The notes under the pieces: model-generated | Told to the model about the DNA's origin: nothing | Seen by the model: the letters and a program-made list of their open reading frames with translations, nothing else | The model's database searches: none | From: Acidobacteriota bacterium | GTDB taxonomy: Bacteria; Acidobacteriota; Vicinamibacteria; Vicinamibacterales; SCN-69-37 | Direction of reading: 5' to 3' | Length of the DNA stretch: 64,000 bases | NCBI GenBank assembly: GCA_020853395.1 | Contig: JADYYY010000005.1 | Coordinates: 1 to 64,000 of the forward strand | Shown here: positions 19,810 to 29,292 of the stretch, in pieces | Layout: each line of letters opens with the position of its first letter | Numbering within the stretch: position 1 is the stretch's first letter | Position numbers and translations under genes: made by a program

Positions 19810-20798
19810 GCGTCAGGATCAGCCGGCGCGATCTGCTGCGTGCGCTTCCGCTCGCGCTGGCCTGGCAAGGCTGCCGCCGGGCGCCATATCGCCGCGGCGA
19901 CTTCGTCCGCCCGCCCGGTTCCGCCGTCGCGCTCCTGGCGGCGAGCGGATATGACGTCGATCTCGCCGACGTCATCCGCCGCGGCCTTCGCGAGTTGCCG
20001 ATCGCCGTCGCCGGCCGCCGCGTGCTCGTCAAGCCGAACCTCGTCGAGTACCGCGACGGCGCGCCGGTCAACACGCATCCGCACGTCGTCGCCGGCGCCG
20101 TCGACGCCCTGTTCTCGGCGGGCGCGTCCGAGATCGTCGTCGCAGAAGGGCCGGGCCATCGCCGCGACGTCGAGTACCTGCTCCACGCATCAGGGCTCGG
20201 CCGGCAGCTCGCCGACCTGCGCGTGCGGTTCGTCGATCTGAACCACGACGACGTGCGCGTGGTGCCGCTGCGAAGCCGGTTCATGGGTCTCGAGGCCCTC
20301 GCGCTGCCGGTCGAAGTGCTTCGCGCCGATCTCGTGGTGTCGATCCCGAAGCTCAAGACACACCACTGGGCGGGGATGACGGCCGGGCTCAAGAACCTCT
20401 TCGGCACGGTGCCGGGCGCCGTCTACGGGTGGCCGAAGAACTTCCTCCACTTCCACGGCATCGAGAACGCCATCGTCGATCTCGCCGCGACGATTCGGCC
20501 CGGCCTGACGATCGTGGACGGCATCACGGCGATGGAAGGCGACGGGCCGATCATGGGGCAGCCGAGGGATCTCGGCGTGCTCGCGATGGGAACCGATCCC
20601 GTCGCGGTCGATGCGACCTGCGCGCGGCTCATCGGCTTCGATCCGTCGAAGCTGCCGTACCTCGCGATCGCGGGCGCGTTCCTCGGTCATGCCGACGAGG
20701 CGCGGATCGCACAGCGGGCCGAGCGCGTCGATCGGTTCCGCACGCGGTTCGCCGTGCTGCCGCAGTTCGCGCCGTTGATGGAGGCGCGGCGCGGATGA
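19806..20798 (+). CDS. DUF362 domain protein with Tat-like signal, 330 aa
   Basis: The N-terminus has a twin-arginine motif (SRRDLL) and a short hydrophobic stretch ending in a lipobox-like WQGC, so export and lipid anchoring are likely. The body is DUF362: VLVKPNLVEY, IVVAEGPGHRRDVEYLL, VSIPKLKTHHWAGMTAGLKNLFG, and a final GTDPVAVDATCARLIGFDP. DUF362 is often joined to a ferredoxin, but this copy has no cysteine clusters. Its function is unknown. Its start and stop each overlap the neighbouring glycosyltransferase-like genes by four bases, so it belongs to this operon. Confidence 0.85.
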   Translation: MSVRISRRDLLRALPLALAWQGCRRAPYRRGDFVRPPGSAVALLAASGYDVDLADVIRRGLRELPIAVAGRRVLVKPNLVEYRDGAPVNTHPHVVAGAVDALFSAGASEIVVAEGPGHRRDVEYLLHASGLGRQLADLRVRFVDLNHDDVRVVPLRSRFMGLEALALPVEVLRADLVVSIPKLKTHHWAGMTAGLKNLFGTVPGAVYGWPKNFLHFHGIENAIVDLAATIRPGLTIVDGITAMEGDGPIMGQPRDLGVLAMGTDPVAVDATCARLIGFDPSKLPYLAIAGAFLGHADEARIAQRAERVDRFRTRFAVLPQFAPLMEARRG

Positions 20799-22297
20799 CG
20801 GGATCGCGCACGGACACGCCGCCGTCACGCGCGTTGTGGCCGGTGCTCGCCAGCGCCGCCGGGCTGCTCGTGCTGACGACCGCGCTCGTCACGCCGGCCG
20901 ACGCCGACCTCTGGGGTCATCTCAGGTTCGGCCTCGACATCCTCGCATCGGGCGACGCACGCCAACGCGACCAGTATTCGTTCGCGAGCGATCGGCCCTG
21001 GGTCAACCACGAGTGGTTGACCGAGCTCGCGATCGCCGCGGTGTATCGCGCCGGCGGCCCGGGTGCGCTCATCGCGATGAAGCTCGCGATCGTCGGCGCC
21101 TGCCTCTGGATGGTCTGGCATCACTACCGGCGCGCGGGCGCCTCCGTGGACATCGCCGTCTTCGCCATGGCGCTCGCGTTCACCGGCACGTACTGGCGCA
21201 CGCACACGATTCGGCCGCAGTTGTTCTCGGTCCTGCTGATGAGCGTGCTGCTCGCGCTGATGCGGCGAGCCGAGCGCGGGCGCTCGACGTCGCTTCTGCT
21301 GGTCCCGCCGCTGATGGCGCTGTGGGCGAACCTCCATGGCGGGTGGATCGTCGGCGCGGGCGTCTTCGGCGTCTGGGCGTCGCTCGGCATCGTCGATTCC
21401 ACGCTGCCCCTCCGGTCGCGCGCCGCACGCGCCGCGGCTGCGCTCCTCGCCGTGACGGCGACGCTCGCCACGCCGGAGGGCGTCGAGCTCTGGCGCTTCC
21501 TCGCGACGACGGTGCGGCTCGGCCGCGACGACATCCAGGAGTGGAGCAGCACGCTCTCGTCGCCGATCGCGCTCGGCGTGCCCTGGCTCGCGGCGGCCGG
21601 CACGGCCGCGTGGGCCGCGTATCGCACGCGGACGCGCCGTCTCGATCGCCTCGTGCTCGCCGTGCTGCTCGCCATCGCGTCGTTCCGCGTGAGCCGGCTC
21701 GACGCCTTCTTCGCGCTGGCGATCGTGTTCCTCTGGTCGGACGAGATCGTCGCGGCGTGGCCGAGGCGGCGGCTCGCGTGGCCGCGCCTCGCGGCACCGC
21801 AGATCGCGGTGGCGATGGCCGCGGTGGGCGTGATGGCGATGCCGGTCGCCGGCATCGCGCGCCCGTTCGCAGGGTGTCTCACGATGGCGGGCGACTGGCT
21901 GCCGGAGCCCGACGCCGTGCGCTTCGCGCACGCGAACCGCCTGCGGGGGCGCATGCTCACCTGGTTCGACTGGGGCGAGTACGCCATCTGGCACCTCGGG
22001 CCGGATCTCAAGGTCTCCTTCGACGGCCGGCGCGAGACCGTGTTCTCCGCCGACACGATCGCGAGCCACCGGCGGTTCTACGCGGGCGACGACAAGGGCT
22101 GGGATCTGCTCGATCGTCTCCAGCCCGACTATATCTGGCTCCCGCGCCACCTGCCGGTCGTGCCGCAGCTCGAGCGCCGCGGCTGGGTCGCCATCTTCAC
22201 CGGCTCGTCGTCGACGATGCTGGCGAGGGCAGGCGCGGGTCCGTTCACGCCGATCACGACGACGCCGCCGGCCCGGCGGTGCTTCCCGGGACCCTGA
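20795..22297 (+). CDS. Polytopic membrane protein, GT-C glycosyltransferase-like, 500 aa
   Basis: The product has about ten to twelve hydrophobic helices. After the first helix comes DADLWGHLRFGLDIL and DQYSFASDRPWVNHEWLTE, an acidic loop typical of GT39/GT83-like transferases that use polyprenyl-phosphate sugars. A soluble C-terminal part (about 390-500) includes GRMLTWFDWGEYAIWHLGPDLKVSFDGRRE, a pattern seen in related membrane proteins of unknown substrate. It overlaps the DUF362 gene by four bases. The substrate is unknown; pilin or envelope glycans are possible given the neighbours. Confidence 0.75.
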   Translation: MTGSRTDTPPSRALWPVLASAAGLLVLTTALVTPADADLWGHLRFGLDILASGDARQRDQYSFASDRPWVNHEWLTELAIAAVYRAGGPGALIAMKLAIVGACLWMVWHHYRRAGASVDIAVFAMALAFTGTYWRTHTIRPQLFSVLLMSVLLALMRRAERGRSTSLLLVPPLMALWANLHGGWIVGAGVFGVWASLGIVDSTLPLRSRAARAAAALLAVTATLATPEGVELWRFLATTVRLGRDDIQEWSSTLSSPIALGVPWLAAAGTAAWAAYRTRTRRLDRLVLAVLLAIASFRVSRLDAFFALAIVFLWSDEIVAAWPRRRLAWPRLAAPQIAVAMAAVGVMAMPVAGIARPFAGCLTMAGDWLPEPDAVRFAHANRLRGRMLTWFDWGEYAIWHLGPDLKVSFDGRRETVFSADTIASHRRFYAGDDKGWDLLDRLQPDYIWLPRHLPVVPQLERRGWVAIFTGSSSTMLARAGAGPFTPITTTPPARRCFPGP

Positions 22298-22304
22298 GGC
22301 CGTC

Positions 22305-23924
22305 ATGGCGCTTCCGTTGATCCGGACGCTGCGCCTCGACCACGGCGCCGCGCGACGGCATCTCTGGCTGCTCCCGGTGTTCGTGTGGGGCGTCGTCTGC
22401 TGGACGACGTACGTCGCCGAGATGAGCCCGCAGGGACACCTCGACCGTTCGGGCCACCTGAAGGGGCACGACTTCCTTCACTTCTACGTGCTCGGAGAGA
22501 TCGGCCGCGCGCGCGCCACGACCGAGCTGTACGACTTCGACGCGCAGGCGCGACGAACGGACCGCCTCGTGCCCGAGTATCCGCACCGGTTCCTGCCCGT
22601 CCACGCGCCGCAGGTCGCGATGTTCTTCGCGCCGCTCGCCGGCCTCCCCTACCTCGGCGCGTTGACCGTCTGGCTGCTCGCTTCGGTCGTCGCCTATGCC
22701 GCGAGCGTCGCGGCGATGACGCGGTCGCTGCCCGCGCTCGTCCGGTACAGATCGACGGTGGCGATCGCGGCCGCGGCGGCGCCGGCGGCCTACTCGCTCG
22801 TCGCGTCCGGCCAGACGTCGGCGTTCACGCTCGCCTGGTTCACCGCCGCGTACTTCGCCGCGCGATCGCGCCGATCGTTCCTGATGGGACTCTGTCTCGG
22901 ATCGCTGGCGTACAAGCCCACGTTCGGCGTCGTGCTACCGGCGATCTGGATCGCGGCGCGCGACTGGCGCGCGCTGGCCGGTGCCGCGCTCGCGGCCGCC
23001 ATCCAGGTCGCAGCGGCCGCGGCGTACTTCGGTCCCCACGTTCTCGTCGACTACGCGATCAACTTCCGCGTAGTGTCGCGCGATCTGCCGCTGCTCGAGG
23101 CGCAGCCGTGGCTCATGCACACGTTCTCGGCGTTCGTCGCGCTGCTCGGGATGCCGACGACGATCGCGAGAGCGATCACGGCGTTCGGGGCGATCGTCGT
23201 CGCCGTCGCGACGGCCCGGATCTGGACGAGCACGGCGCCGCTGTCGCTGCGGTTCAGCGCCGTGCTGCTCGCGACCGTGCTCCTCAGCCCTCATCTCTAC
23301 GCCTACGATCTCGTCGTCCTCACGCCGGCGCTCCTCTTGACGGTGGCCTGGGCGCTCGACCGTCCATCGCCCGACACACCGCTGCTCGTGGCCGGCTACG
23401 CCACCTACCTGCTCCCGGCGTTCGACGGCCTCACGCGCGCGACGCACGTGCAGTGGTCGATCGTCGCGATGGCCGCGTGGCTCGTGATGATCTGGCGGCG
23501 CAGGCACCGCGACAGCGTTGCGCACGCTGGCACCGCGCCCGCGGGTCGTGACGACGATGCCTCGCGGGCGGTACGGGTCGGACTGCACTCGGTTGCCCAC
23601 CGCGGACCGCTCGCGAGCGCCGCGGCGGTGGTCCACCCTGTGCGCCCCCTCAATCAGGCCGATATGTCGGACGAGCCTGGCTCGTCGGAGCCGGGCGGTA
23701 GCGCGGCCGCCGGGCGGCGTGCTGCCCAATCTCAGTCCCATGAAGGAGCAGTCATGAAGAGCCTGTTGCAGCGTTTCGTCCGCGAGGAGGAAGGTCAGGA
23801 CCTGATCGAGTACGCGTTCCTGGCCGTGTTCATCGCGCTCGCGGTGATCGTCGGAATCCAGGCGGTCGCGTCCGGTCTGAACACGCAGTTCTCGAACATC
23901 GGCACGCAGGTGTCGTCGTCGTAG
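22305..23924 (+). CDS. GT87/DUF2029 glycosyltransferase whose frame runs through the Flp pilin gene, 539 aa
   Basis: Residues 1-405 are a second GT87 (DUF2029) membrane glycosyltransferase, with EMSPQGHLDRSGHLKGHDFLHFYVLGEIG after the first helix and about ten hydrophobic helices. After WRRRHRDS the frame has no stop: about 75 low-complexity residues follow and then the complete Flp pilin in the same frame. Normally the gene would end near 23520. The pilin has its own AAGGAG and ATG, so separate translation is likely, and the long tail may come from a lost stop or a sequencing error. It starts eight bases after the previous stop. Confidence 0.75.
   Translation: MALPLIRTLRLDHGAARRHLWLLPVFVWGVVCWTTYVAEMSPQGHLDRSGHLKGHDFLHFYVLGEIGRARATTELYDFDAQARRTDRLVPEYPHRFLPVHAPQVAMFFAPLAGLPYLGALTVWLLASVVAYAASVAAMTRSLPALVRYRSTVAIAAAAAPAAYSLVASGQTSAFTLAWFTAAYFAARSRRSFLMGLCLGSLAYKPTFGVVLPAIWIAARDWRALAGAALAAAIQVAAAAAYFGPHVLVDYAINFRVVSRDLPLLEAQPWLMHTFSAFVALLGMPTTIARAITAFGAIVVAVATARIWTSTAPLSLRFSAVLLATVLLSPHLYAYDLVVLTPALLLTVAWALDRPSPDTPLLVAGYATYLLPAFDGLTRATHVQWSIVAMAAWLVMIWRRRHRDSVAHAGTAPAGRDDDASRAVRVGLHSVAHRGPLASAAAVVHPVRPLNQADMSDEPGSSEPGGSAAAGRRAAQSQSHEGAVMKSLLQRFVREEEGQDLIEYAFLAVFIALAVIVGIQAVASGLNTQFSNIGTQVSSS
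23754..23924 (+). CDS. flp: Flp/Fap pilin subunit (Tad pilus)
   Basis: This 56-aa prepilin has AAGGAG six bases before its ATG. A short basic leader MKSLLQRFVREEEG is followed by the processing motif G/QDLIEYAF: cleavage after the Gly, with Glu+5 and Tyr+6, as in all Flp pilins. One hydrophobic helix (LAVFIALAVIVGIQAVASGL) and a short polar tail complete it. It is the structural subunit of the Tad pilus, used for tight surface attachment, and is matured by the prepilin peptidase encoded next. The same frame is also part of the upstream glycosyltransferase reading frame. Confidence 0.9.
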   Translation: MKSLLQRFVREEEGQDLIEYAFLAVFIALAVIVGIQAVASGLNTQFSNIGTQVSSS

Positions 23925-23997
23925 GTCGACGCGGAGGGACCGTGGAGCGGGCGCACGTCGCACCGTTCCACGGGACACCTCGTGTCGAGGCCAGGTC

Positions 23998-24513
23998 ATG
24001 TTGACGACCGCGCAGGCTGCGGTGCTCGTCGTCGCCGGCCTCGCGGCGGGCATCGACGTGGCCACGCGGCGTGTCCCGAACGTGCTCACGTTCGGCAGCG
24101 CCGCCGCGGCGCTCGTGTACCACGCGGCGACCGCGGGATCGGCCGGCGCGCTGCAGAGCGGGTCCGGCTGGATCGTCGGCGTCGCGCTCTTCGCGCCGCT
24201 GTTCATCGTCGGCGGCCTCGGCGCCGGCGACGTGAAGCTGCTCGGCGCCGTGGGCGCCTGGCTGGGGCCGCAGGGCGTCCTCGAATCCGCGTGGCTGTCG
24301 GTGCTGGCGGGCGGCGTGCTCGCGCTCGCGGTTGCGCTGCGCCGCCGGTACCTTCGCACCGCCGCCGCGAATCTCGTCGCCATCTTCGCGTGCTGGCGCG
24401 CCACCGGCTTAAGAAGAGTGCCGGGGTTGACGATAGAGGATTCGTCAGGTCCGCGGCTCGCCTATGCAACCGCCATCGCCGCCGGCACGTGGGCGGCCGT
24501 GTGGCGGGCCTGA
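23998..24513 (+). CDS. cpaA: Prepilin peptidase, CpaA/TadV type
   Basis: This is an A24-family aspartic protease of the inner membrane that cleaves the Flp prepilin leader. The 171-aa product has the two catalytic aspartates, in GIDVATRRVPN (about residue 19) and in the GxGD motif of GGLGAGDVKLLGAVG (about 79). It has four to five hydrophobic helices and no methylase domain, as expected for the short CpaA/TadV type. It follows flp by 73 bases. The roughly 50 residues after the last standard helix (RRVPGLTIEDSSGPRLAYA) are not typical. Confidence 0.9.
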   Translation: MLTTAQAAVLVVAGLAAGIDVATRRVPNVLTFGSAAAALVYHAATAGSAGALQSGSGWIVGVALFAPLFIVGGLGAGDVKLLGAVGAWLGPQGVLESAWLSVLAGGVLALAVALRRRYLRTAAANLVAIFACWRATGLRRVPGLTIEDSSGPRLAYATAIAAGTWAAVWRA

Positions 24514-24535
24514 TCGACAGAAGAGAGAAGACCTC

Positions 24536-25426
24536 ATGAACCGTTCCGCTCGCACCATCACGGTCGTCGGGATCTCGCTGGTCATGGCGCTCGCCGCCAG
24601 CTTCCTCGTGTATCGCACCATCAAGGCGATGCCGGCGCGCGAAGTCGAAGTCGCGCACGTCTTCGCGGTGGTGGCGGCCCGGCCGCTCACGGTCGGCACG
24701 CTCGTCGCCGAGCAGGACGTGAAGCTCGTCGCCTGGCCGGCGTCGAATCCCGTCGGAGGCGGCTTCGACAAGATCGCGGACGTCGTCTCGCGCGGGATCG
24801 TCAGCCCGGTCGCCGAGAACCAGCCGCTCACGTCGGCGACGCTCGCGCCGCGCGAAGCCGGCGCCGGCCTGCCGCCGACGATTCCGACCGGCATGCGCGC
24901 GATCTCCGTCAAGGTCAACGAGGTGATCGGCGTCGCCGGCTTCGTCGTGCCCGGCACACGCGTCGACGTGCTCGTCGTGCTCGGACAGGTGCAGGCCTCC
25001 GGGAGCCTCGCGCGCGTCGTCGTCAGCAACGTCCAGGTGCTGGCAGCCGGCACGAAGTACGACCAGGACGTCGTCAAGGACGGCGAAGCGATCCCGTCGT
25101 CGGTCGTGACGCTGATGGTGACGCCCGAGGACGCGGAGCGGATCGCGCTCGCCTCGACCGAGGGGCAGATCCTGCTGACGCTGCGCAACCCGCTCGACAA
25201 CGCGCCGACGAGCTCGCCCGGCGTGCGCACGACGAATCTCATCACCGGCCAGTCGGCCACGACGCCGCCCGCCGCCGCGCCGGCGCCGGCACCGGTCGTG
25301 CGCCGCGCGCCAGCGCCGAAACCCGCCGCCGCGGCGCCGGCGGCCGCGCCGCCGCCTCCGCCGCCGCCGATCTACACGGTCGAAACGATCCGCGCGGCCC
25401 AGCGGTCACAGGAGACGCTCAAGTAA
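24536..25426 (+). CDS. cpaB: Flp pilus assembly protein CpaB/RcpC
   Basis: The 296-aa periplasmic protein is anchored by one N-terminal helix (TITVVGISLVMALAASFLVY). A SAF domain follows (VVAARPLTVGTLVAEQDVKLVAWP to LTSATLAPREAGAGL), then the CpaB core (MRAISVKVNEVIGVAGFVVPGTRVDVLVV). It works with the secretin in the outer-membrane channel and has been linked to pilin modification. The C-terminal 45 residues are Ala/Pro-rich with a run of prolines, perhaps a spacer through peptidoglycan. AAGAGAGAAG precedes the ATG. Its stop shares a base with the secretin start (TAATG). Confidence 0.92.
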   Translation: MNRSARTITVVGISLVMALAASFLVYRTIKAMPAREVEVAHVFAVVAARPLTVGTLVAEQDVKLVAWPASNPVGGGFDKIADVVSRGIVSPVAENQPLTSATLAPREAGAGLPPTIPTGMRAISVKVNEVIGVAGFVVPGTRVDVLVVLGQVQASGSLARVVVSNVQVLAAGTKYDQDVVKDGEAIPSSVVTLMVTPEDAERIALASTEGQILLTLRNPLDNAPTSSPGVRTTNLITGQSATTPPAAAPAPAPVVRRAPAPKPAAAAPAAAPPPPPPPIYTVETIRAAQRSQETLK

Positions 25427-26775
25427 TGGCTATGCACGGCCAGTTTCGTCGGCTGGCGACCTTCGGTCTCGCCCTGGCCTTCACGGCCGTGGGCCGGGCC
25501 CAGGCGCCGGCGCCTCAGGCCGCCGGATCGCGCGTCGTGCTGACCGCGGGCCGCTCGGTGGTGCTCGCCACGCCGTTCGACGTCACGCGGATCGCCGTCA
25601 CGAATCCCGCCGTCGCCGATGCGGTCGTCGTCCAGCCGAGGGAAATCCTCGTGGACGGCAAGGCCGCCGGCACCGTGAGCCTGATCGTCTGGGGCGGCAC
25701 GCAGCGCGCCGAGTACGACGTCATCGTCGATCCCGGCGTGTCGCCGCTGCAGCAGCAGCTCAACCTCATCTTCCCGGGCGAAGACATCCGGGCGAACCAG
25801 ACCGCCGACGCCGTCATCCTGACCGGCCGCGTCTCGAACACGAGCGTCATGCTGCGCGCCGGCGAAGTGGCCGAAGCCGTGGCGCCGAAGAGCAAAGTGC
25901 TCAACATGCTCCAACTGCCGAGCCCGATCGACAGCGCGCAGGTCATGCTGCAGGTGCGCGTGGCCGAAGTGAACCGCCGCGCGCTCACCGAGCTGGGCGT
26001 CTCGCTCTTCACCGGCGCGACCGGCTACAAGGACTACATCGCGCGCAGCACCACGCAGCAGTTCTCCGCGCCGGGCTTCGAGAACCTCCAGCGGACCACC
26101 ACCGACGGCGAGGTGACGAACCTCTCGGGCGACCTCACGTTCAGCGACTTCCTCAACCTGTTCGTGATGAACACGAAGTACAACGTCGGCGCGCTGATCA
26201 AGGCGCTGCAGACGTCGGGTCACTTCCAGAGCCTGGCCGAGCCGAACCTCATCGCCTACAACGGCCAGGAGGCGAGCTTCCTGGCCGGCGGCGAAGTGCC
26301 GATCCCCGTCGTGCAGGGCGTCGCGGGATCGATCTCCGTGCAGTACAAGGAGTTCGGGATCCGCCTGGTGTTCCGTCCGACGATCGCCGGCGACGTCATC
26401 CGGCTGCGGGTGGCGCCGGAAGTCAGCACGCTCGACTTCACCAACGGCCTGTCGCTCGGCGGCTACCGCATCCCGGCGATCACCACGCGCCGGGCGGCCA
26501 CCGACGTGGAGCTCAGGGACGGCCAGTCGTTCGCGATCGCCGGCCTCATGAACAACCTCGCGCAGGACACGCGGCAGGCGGTGCCCTGGCTGAGCAAGGT
26601 GCCGATCCTCGGGACGTTCTTCAAGAGCAAGGCCACGGCGCAGGAGCAGACGGAGCTGATGGTGATCGTCACGCCGCACCTCGTGCGCGCGCTGAACCCG
26701 GACGAAGTGCCACCGCTGCCGACGTCGATGGATCGGTTCATGCCCGAGGTGGGCGCCCCGGCGCCGTCCCGGTAG
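25426..26775 (+). CDS. cpaC: Tad pilus secretin CpaC/RcpA
   Basis: This is the outer-membrane channel for the Tad pilus. The 449-aa protein has a signal peptide ending near GRAQA, then a BON-like pilotin/peptidoglycan region (AGRSVVLATPFDVTRIAVTNPAVADAVVV), an N-domain around DSAQVMLQVRVAEVNRRALTELGVS, and the secretin core (VGALIKALQTSGHFQSLAEPNLIAYNG, AGGEVPIPV, RLVFRPT) closing with QTELMVIVTPHLVRAL. All these blocks match the family, and the length is normal. Confidence 0.94.
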   Translation: MAMHGQFRRLATFGLALAFTAVGRAQAPAPQAAGSRVVLTAGRSVVLATPFDVTRIAVTNPAVADAVVVQPREILVDGKAAGTVSLIVWGGTQRAEYDVIVDPGVSPLQQQLNLIFPGEDIRANQTADAVILTGRVSNTSVMLRAGEVAEAVAPKSKVLNMLQLPSPIDSAQVMLQVRVAEVNRRALTELGVSLFTGATGYKDYIARSTTQQFSAPGFENLQRTTTDGEVTNLSGDLTFSDFLNLFVMNTKYNVGALIKALQTSGHFQSLAEPNLIAYNGQEASFLAGGEVPIPVVQGVAGSISVQYKEFGIRLVFRPTIAGDVIRLRVAPEVSTLDFTNGLSLGGYRIPAITTRRAATDVELRDGQSFAIAGLMNNLAQDTRQAVPWLSKVPILGTFFKSKATAQEQTELMVIVTPHLVRALNPDEVPPLPTSMDRFMPEVGAPAPSR

Positions 26776-26801
26776 CTCGACGGAAAAGGACGCACGCTGC
26801 C

Positions 26802-27929
26802 ATGACAGTCACACTGGTCGGTGCCCAGGATCGCGCGCTCGACGAACGGCTGCGCGCCACGGGCGTACAACCGGCGCACCTGCCGCTCGGCGAGCTCGCG
26901 GCGCTCGCGCAGCCGGTGGCCGCCGTGCCGGACGTGCTGGTGCTCGATCTGCGCGGCCAGGCGCAGGTGCCGCCGGTGCTCGCCGCCATCCGCCGCCACC
27001 ATCCGGACACGAACCTGGTGGTCGTCACGGCGACGCTCGAACCCGCGTTCATGCTGGACGCGATGCGCGCGGGCGTCACCGAGTGCGTGACCGACCTCGC
27101 GAAGGGCGACCTCGAAGCCGCGCTCGCGCGGCTCGCGAGCGAGCGCACCGCGCCCGACACGGGCGAGGTGTTCGTGCTGCTCGGCGCCAAGGGCGGCGTC
27201 GGCACGACGACCGCCGCGGTGAACCTCGCGACGGCGCTCGGCAAGGTGGCGGGCGCGGCGACGCTGCTGCTCGATCTGCACCTGTCGAGCGGCGATGCCG
27301 CGCTCTACCTGGGCGTCGAGCCGCGGTTCTCGGTCATCGACGCGCTCGAGAACACGCACCGGCTCGACGTCGCGTACTTCCGCAGCCTGGTCGAGCGGAC
27401 GAAGTTCGGCGTCGACCTGCTCGCCTCGTCCGATCGCTCGTCCGCCTCGCCGATCGACGCGCCGCGCATCCGCACGCTGATCGATTTCGCGGCGCGCCAC
27501 TACCGGTACACCGTCGTCGACGTGCCGCGTTCCGACACGGTGGTCCTCGACGCCCTCGAGGGCGCCAACCGGATCGTCGTCGTCGCCAACCAGGAGCTCG
27601 CGACCGTGCGCGGGGCGGCGCGCGCCGTCAACACCCTACGCCAGCGCTACGGCCGCGACAAGGTCACGGTCGTGCTCAGCCGGTCGGACCGCCGCGCGGA
27701 GATCGGCACCGAGGATCTCGAGCGCGCCATCGGCGCGACCGTCTCGCACGTGCTGCCGAGCGACTACCGGCTGGCGCTCGACGCGCTCAACCGGGGCCGG
27801 CCGCTCGTCATGGAGTCGCAGTCGGCGCTCGCCGCGGCGTTCGTCGCCTACGCGCGCGATCTGTCCGGCGTCAAGACCGACGCGGGCGCCACATCCGGGT
27901 TCCTCGGCCTGCTCAGGCGGCGGGCCTGA
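26802..27929 (+). CDS. cpaE: Tad pilus localisation ATPase CpaE/TadZ
   Basis: An N-terminal receiver-like domain (residues 1-120) lacks a clear phospho-acceptor pocket, as is usual in TadZ. A MinD/ParA-like ATPase follows with the deviant Walker A KGGVGTTT starting at Lys130 and the downstream [17 protein letters not shown]. The usual DxD of the switch is partly changed (DLHLSSGD). The protein places the pilus machine at a cell site. It sits 26 bases after cpaC and 27 before cpaF, in one operon. Confidence 0.92.
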   Translation: MTVTLVGAQDRALDERLRATGVQPAHLPLGELAALAQPVAAVPDVLVLDLRGQAQVPPVLAAIRRHHPDTNLVVVTATLEPAFMLDAMRAGVTECVTDLAKGDLEAALARLASERTAPDTGEVFVLLGAKGGVGTTTAAVNLATALGKVAGAATLLLDLHLSSGDAALYLGVEPRFSVIDALENTHRLDVAYFRSLVERTKFGVDLLASSDRSSASPIDAPRIRTLIDFAARHYRYTVVDVPRSDTVVLDALEGANRIVVVANQELATVRGAARAVNTLRQRYGRDKVTVVLSRSDRRAEIGTEDLERAIGATVSHVLPSDYRLALDALNRGRPLVMESQSALAAAFVAYARDLSGVKTDAGATSGFLGLLRRRA

Positions 27930-27956
27930 TCCGCCGAGGCCGAGACAGAGGCTGCC

Positions 27957-29291
27957 ATGAGAACCAGCACGCTCAGCGTCGCCCCGATGAGCCGGTCCGC
28001 CGACCTGCGGAATCCCCGATACCAGGAGGTCAAGAGCCGGATCCACGCCGAGCTGCTCAACCGGCTGAACCTGGAGCGGCTCACGAGCATGCGCCGGGAG
28101 GATGCGGAGCCGGAGATCCGCAGCCTGATCACCGGCATGCTCGACTTCGAGGCGCACACGACGCCGCTCAGCCAGGCCGAGCGGGAGCAGCTCGTCACCG
28201 ACATCCTGAACGAGCTGTTCGGCCTCGGCCCGCTCGAAGCGCTGCTGGGCGATCCGGCCATCTCCGACATCCTGGTCAACAACCCGCACCAGGTGTACGT
28301 CGAGCGGAACGGGATCCTCGAAGAGACGCCGATCGTCTTCAAGGACGAGCGCCATCTGCTGCGGATCATCGAGCGCATCGTGAGCACCGTCGGCCGGCGC
28401 ATCGACGAGTCGAGCCCGATGGTGGACGCGCGGCTCGCCGACGGCTCGCGCGTCAACGCCGTGATCCCGCCGCTCGCGCTCGACGGCCCGGTGCTGTCGA
28501 TCCGCCGCTTCCGCACGGACCGGCTCGGCGCCGCGGATCTCGTCACGCGCGAATCGCTGACGCAGCCGATGCTCGACCTCCTGCAGGCGGCGGTCGCGAG
28601 CCGCCTGAACGTCATCGTCTCGGGCGGTACCGGCGCCGGCAAGACCACGCTGCTCAACGTGCTCTCGAGCTTCATCTCCGCGCGGGAGCGCATCGTCACG
28701 ATCGAGGACGCGGCGGAGCTGACGCTGCGCCAGCGCCACGTCGTGCGGCTGGAGACGCGGCCGCCGAACATCGAGGGCAAGGGCGCCGTCCGCCAGCGCG
28801 AGCTGGTGATCAACGCGCTGCGCATGCGCCCGGACCGCATCATCGTCGGCGAGGTCCGCGGCGACGAAGCGCTGGACATGCTGCAGGCGATGAACACGGG
28901 CCACGACGGCAGCCTCACGACGGTCCACGCGAACACGCCGCGCGACGCGCTGTACCGGCTCGACACGATGGTCGCGATGGCCAATCTCAATCTGCCCGAG
29001 CGGGCCATCCGGCAGCAGATCGCGTCGGCGATCAACCTGATCGTGCAGGTCACGCGGCTGTCGGACGGCACGCGGAAGATCTCCCACGTCTCCGAGATCA
29101 CCGGGATGGAGGGCGAGGTCATCACGCTGCAGGACATCTTCCTCTTCGAGCGCACGGGGCTGCGGCAGGACGGCAAGGTCTGCGGCCGGTTCCGCGCCAC
29201 GGGCATCCGTCCGAAGTGCTCGGATCACATCGCGCAGTCCGGCATCGGCCTGCCGCCGAACCTGTTCGATCACGTCCAGGCGGTGCAGTGA
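27957..29291 (+). CDS. cpaF: Tad pilus assembly ATPase CpaF/TadA
   Basis: This type II/IV secretion ATPase drives pilin polymerisation and possibly retraction. The 444-aa product has the N-terminal all-alpha domain ([16 protein letters not shown]), Walker [10 protein letters not shown] at 223-231, an Asp box ([12 protein letters not shown]), Walker B-like [20 protein letters not shown], and His boxes ([13 protein letters not shown]). All catalytic parts are intact. The stop is separated from the tadB ATG by a single base. Confidence 0.95.
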   Translation: MRTSTLSVAPMSRSADLRNPRYQEVKSRIHAELLNRLNLERLTSMRREDAEPEIRSLITGMLDFEAHTTPLSQAEREQLVTDILNELFGLGPLEALLGDPAISDILVNNPHQVYVERNGILEETPIVFKDERHLLRIIERIVSTVGRRIDESSPMVDARLADGSRVNAVIPPLALDGPVLSIRRFRTDRLGAADLVTRESLTQPMLDLLQAAVASRLNVIVSGGTGAGKTTLLNVLSSFISARERIVTIEDAAELTLRQRHVVRLETRPPNIEGKGAVRQRELVINALRMRPDRIIVGEVRGDEALDMLQAMNTGHDGSLTTVHANTPRDALYRLDTMVAMANLNLPERAIRQQIASAINLIVQVTRLSDGTRKISHVSEITGMEGEVITLQDIFLFERTGLRQDGKVCGRFRATGIRPKCSDHIAQSGIGLPPNLFDHVQAVQ

Positions 29292-29292
29292 G

